34,772 nt of DNA from Acidobacteriota bacterium (lineage in GTDB: Bacteria; Acidobacteriota; Terriglobia; Acidiferrales; UBA7541), in NCBI GenBank assembly GCA_003223215.1, contig QHYH01000157.1, forward strand, positions 1 to 34,772, read 5' to 3'. Under the pieces are notes generated by a model. That model had not been told where the DNA came from. It ran no database searches and was given only the letters and a program-made list of their open reading frames with translations. Positions 32,507 to 34,772 of the stretch are shown here, one piece after another (position 1 is the first letter of the stretch; each line of letters opens with the position of its first letter). The position numbers and the translations under genes were made by a program.

Positions 32507-32797
32507 TCGTGCGTTGATTTTACGTCAGACCGGGCCGAGACCCGCCAGTGCGCCAGACGGAGTTTCGTTAGGGACAATAGCGGTGGCCGATGCCAAAACG
32601 CAGGAGCCCCTCGAATCGAGCATCATTGTGGAGCCTGTGGCGATAGTGTCACAGATGACTTTCTCTATTCCGCTTTACTTGCTCTCGTAGCTCGGCCGAT
32701 AACGCACCGATCTTCCCAGTTCAGCAGGCCGCCCTTTTTCTGCCACTCATTTTCCTGGTCACTGCTTCAGGCTAATTCCTGCGTCCGGCAGCTTCGC

Positions 32798-32910
32798 GGC
32801 TTCTGCTTTCTCGGTTCCTCCCTGTGAACCGTTTCGGGCCCCTCCCAGAATGCAGCCGCTCGCTTTTGGAAGCAGAAGCCCTCACTTTGGGTGCCCCAGA
32901 AAAATGGGGC
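32798..32910. repeat. nested inverted repeats, possible structured RNA or element end
   Basis: GGCTTCTGCTT (32798-32808) pairs perfectly with AAGCAGAAGCC (32870-32880). Inside it CGGTTC (32812-32817) pairs with GAACCG (32826-32831). Downstream GCCCCA (32893-32898) pairs with TGGGGC (32905-32910) over a 6-nt loop, directly before a ribosome-binding-site-like AAGGAG (32915-32920). Confidence 0.6.
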
Positions 32911-32928
32911 AGAAAAGGAGACATTTTC

Positions 32929-32997
32929 ATGTCCTACTTATATGTTAAGTGGAATAGCTTCGCGCTGAGCTTTGCCCGCCGACGTTTCCGACATTAG
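32929..32997 (+). CDS. very short frame behind a strong ribosome binding site
   Basis: AAGGAG (32915-32920) lies 8 nt before ATG 32929. The frame reads MSYLYVKWNSFALSFARRRF followed by RH and TAG, 22 codons in all. The hydrophobic/aromatic start and Arg-rich end could be a leader peptide, a remnant of a longer gene cut by the palindrome downstream, or chance. Confidence 0.25.
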   Translation: MSYLYVKWNSFALSFARRRFRH

Positions 32998-33013
32998 AGC
33001 ATGGTTTGTCTTG

Positions 33014-33090
33014 CGCTGGCCACCCCCGTAGCGAAGACCTGCGACACCGGAGGCGGCGCGCTTAGGTCGTAGCGGAGGGAGTGGCCAGCG
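33014..33090. repeat. long imperfect palindrome (REP- or MITE-like)
   Basis: CGCTGGCCAC (33014-33023) is the perfect inverse of GTGGCCAGCG (33081-33090). Inside, GACCT (33036-33040) pairs with AGGTC (33064-33068), and C-rich (CCACCCCC) and G-rich (GGAGGGAGTGG) flanks can pair partly. The whole 77-nt unit can fold into one long hairpin. Confidence 0.65.
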
Positions 33091-33382
33091 ACGGATTACG
33101 GGGCGAATCTCGTCCGAGCGGGTACCCTTGCGAATGCCGCCGTCTGCTACATTTGCATTACTTCCGAGTTGCCCTTGACTCTGGCAACAATCGCCTGGCG
33201 TAATGCAGAAGATAATGTCCTCCATGCACGCGACCTTTGGTTTTAAATTCCCTTTGCACGAACCGGCGACGCTGAGAGCAGGGTTGGAGGTTCGTTTCTT
33301 GGTCGTCATCTCCACCATGGAACAGAATTATCACTAACCGGAGGTTTAGGTAATTCGTCCAACGCTACCAGGACGACTCGAG

Positions 33383-34651
33383 ATGCGCCTCAAATCGACT
33401 GTTTTTATATTCTGGCTGTGGTTGTCTGCAATAGCCGCGCGCTGCCAGGCGCCGGCCACTTTACAACTCATACGCGATGTTCGAGTCTTTGACGGCGAGC
33501 ACGTGTTCGAACATCGCAGCGTGCTATTAGAGGACGGTAAAATCAGCAGGATCGGTGGGTCGGAATTGAAGGTCACGAACGCCGAAGTAGTCGATGGGCG
33601 TGGCCGCACCCTTTTACCAGGACTCATCGATGCGCATGTCCACCTTCCTAATCCAGTAGAAAAGGCATCTCGTCAAGCGCTCGTACTCGGTGTCACCACC
33701 CAACTCGACATGTTCAACGGCGGGTATCGGCTAAAGTTGATCAAGAAGTTTGAATCGGAAGATCGCCCGGATATTGCGGATATGCGGACCGCGGGAACGG
33801 GAGCAACCGTCCCGGGCGGGCATCCCACCCAAATGGGCGGTGGACCGATACCTACAATCACAGCGCCCGACCAGGCACAAAGTTTCGTGGACGCCAGGAT
33901 TGCCGAAGGCTCCGACTACATCAAAATCATTCACGACGATGGCAGCACCTGGTCATGGACGACCCAACGCGTTCCCATGCTGGACAATGCCACGATGCGG
34001 GTGCTTGTAGAGGCAGCGCATAAGCGGGGAAAGTTGGCGGTTGTTCATGTTCTCTCAGAGCAGCAGGCGCGCGACGCCATTTCGGCGGGAGCCGATGGAT
34101 TGGCGCATATGTTCGTGGGCGAAAGCGTGGGCCCCGATTTCGGCCGATTTGTCAGCGACCATCATGCCTTCGTGATTCCCACCCTCGTGACCCTCTATCC
34201 GGATTGTGGCAAATCAGAAGGCCCAGCTACCCTTGCGGATCCGAATCTGCGTCCCTACATCGGTGAGGGCTGGCGGCAGTCGATGGAAATGGCAAAGCGG
34301 AATCTGCAATTAAACCATCTCTGCAACGGGACCGACGTAGGCATACGGCAGTTGGTCCAGGCTCATGTTCCTTTGTTGACGGGAACCGATGCTCCGGTTC
34401 CGGGCACAACTTATGGAGCCTCCGTGCACGTGGAACTTGCGCTTCTGGTGCGCGACGGTCTAACGCCGGTTCAAGCGCTTGCTGCGGCGACATCCGTCCC
34501 CGCGCAGGCTTTTCATCTTTCCGATCGCGGATGGATTCGTCCCGGCATGCGCGCCGATTTGGTTCTCGTAGAGGGGGATCCGACGACGAACATTCTTGCG
34601 ACGCGCAACATCGTCGCCGTGTGGAAACGTGGGATTCGCGCACAGCGTTAG
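33383..34651 (+). CDS. exported metal-dependent amidohydrolase
   Basis: A 422-aa protein of the amidohydrolase superfamily (imidazolonepropionase/prolidase-like group). The N-terminus is a signal peptide (LKSTVFIFWLWLSAIAARCQ), so the enzyme is exported. After a beta-sandwich strand (IRDVRVFDGE) come LLPGLIDAHVHL (first metal-binding His pair), a YIKIIHDDG strand whose Lys is the probable carbamylated ligand, VVHVLSEQQA and GLAHMF (further His ligands), and LLTGTDAPVPG (the catalytic Asp). The domain ends with the usual RPGMRADLVLVEGDPT. It probably hydrolyses cyclic or peptide-like amide bonds in the periplasm; the substrate cannot be assigned. The ribosome binding site is weak. A terminator follows 19 nt after the stop, so the gene is transcribed alone. 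Confidence 0.92.
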   Translation: MRLKSTVFIFWLWLSAIAARCQAPATLQLIRDVRVFDGEHVFEHRSVLLEDGKISRIGGSELKVTNAEVVDGRGRTLLPGLIDAHVHLPNPVEKASRQALVLGVTTQLDMFNGGYRLKLIKKFESEDRPDIADMRTAGTGATVPGGHPTQMGGGPIPTITAPDQAQSFVDARIAEGSDYIKIIHDDGSTWSWTTQRVPMLDNATMRVLVEAAHKRGKLAVVHVLSEQQARDAISAGADGLAHMFVGESVGPDFGRFVSDHHAFVIPTLVTLYPDCGKSEGPATLADPNLRPYIGEGWRQSMEMAKRNLQLNHLCNGTDVGIRQLVQAHVPLLTGTDAPVPGTTYGASVHVELALLVRDGLTPVQALAAATSVPAQAFHLSDRGWIRPGMRADLVLVEGDPTTNILATRNIVAVWKRGIRAQR

Positions 34652-34670
34652 GGACGCATGGGGCTCGGCC

Positions 34671-34690
34671 CGGCCTCTCGGCCGTTTTTT
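34671..34690 (+). terminator. intrinsic terminator after the amidohydrolase
   Basis: CGGCC (34671-34675), loop TCTC and GGCCG (34680-34684) form a perfect GC stem, followed directly by six T residues (34685-34690). Confidence 0.85.
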
Positions 34691-34772
34691 GTACCATGTT
34701 CGATTCCGTCTTTGCGCCAAATTTCCGCCAAATCCCCTGACTGTTCGCCTGCCACCATGAATTCTCAGGTCT

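Larger units (their letters stand above)
32335..33382. other. long, mostly noncoding stretch with structured repeats
   Basis: It contains one short membrane-type frame (32381-32506), an 11-bp inverted repeat enclosing a second hairpin (32798-32880), and a 6-bp stem at 32893-32910. A strong ribosome binding site leads into a 22-codon frame at 32929, and a long imperfect palindrome lies at 33014-33090. A minus-strand frame of 126 codons (33318-32938) spans the palindrome and looks non-protein-like. Nothing else was recognised. Confidence 0.5.

Noticed and set aside
32938-33318. Minus-strand frame of 126 codons
   Set aside because: It runs through the long palindrome, has mixed composition and no recognisable domain; the start has no convincing ribosome binding site. 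Kept only as a note.
1-34772. CRISPR array, tRNA or rRNA genes
   Set aside because: No regularly spaced direct repeats of 24-40 nt and no cloverleaf or rRNA-like stretch were seen on reading; the only short phased repeats are the operator sites near 21400.

Overview
The window looks like an accessory, mobile-element-scarred stretch of a GC-rich soil-type bacterium. The best guess is Acidobacteriota. This rests on three large Oar-like TonB-dependent receptors with an N-terminal carboxypeptidase-regulatory-like domain, on remnants of ASPIC/UnbV, FG-GAP and beta-propeller proteins, and on several type II toxin-antitoxin loci. No ribosomal or tRNA gene is present to confirm the phylum, so this is inference.

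Layout. 1-775 (minus) is the 5' part of an IS1634-type transposase leaving the window. 966-4919 (minus) is TonB receptor 1. 5200-6120 (minus) is an integrase-core transposase, followed by a noncoding inverted-repeat zone to 6501. 6598-7319 is a HigBA-type toxin-antitoxin pair; 7455-7661 is an IS481-like transposase remnant; 8155-8619 is a ParD antitoxin with a broken ParE; 8795-9330 (minus) is an ASPIC/UnbV fragment. 9515-12649 is TonB receptor 2. 13033-13731 (minus) is a PEGA-domain secreted protein interrupted by one in-frame stop.

14317-20491 is the most unusual part: five tightly packed co-directional genes encoding an 882-aa helical-repeat-like protein with an acidic tail, a minimal J-domain protein in which HPD is HPP, a GrpE-family exchange factor, an Hsp70 and a small zinc-ribbon protein. 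Two joins are overlapping stop/start codons. It looks like a self-contained accessory Hsp70 machine with its own co-chaperones and two dedicated proteins of unknown role.

20532-21850 (minus) holds a TonB-receptor scrap, a MazEF-type pair with an array of CTCATAC operator-like sites, and an FG-GAP fragment. 21997-25842 is TonB receptor 3. A segment of about 400 bp of that receptor is duplicated at 26401-26803, wedged between a truncated secreted-protein gene and a truncated PIN-toxin gene. 27400-28251 is a SEC-C protein with two extra CNPxCxC cysteine clusters. 28578-29129 is a patchwork of gene fragments. 29139-32334 (minus) is a topoisomerase VI operon (B then A), a type II topoisomerase typical of archaea. 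32335-33382 is mostly noncoding with two strong palindromic structures. 33383-34651 is an exported amidohydrolase followed by a clear intrinsic terminator.

Overall the intact modules (receptors, chaperone operon, Topo VI, amidohydrolase) are separated by decayed toxin-antitoxin and IS debris, as expected of a region that repeatedly takes up and loses DNA. All functions are read from sequence motifs; no database search was run.
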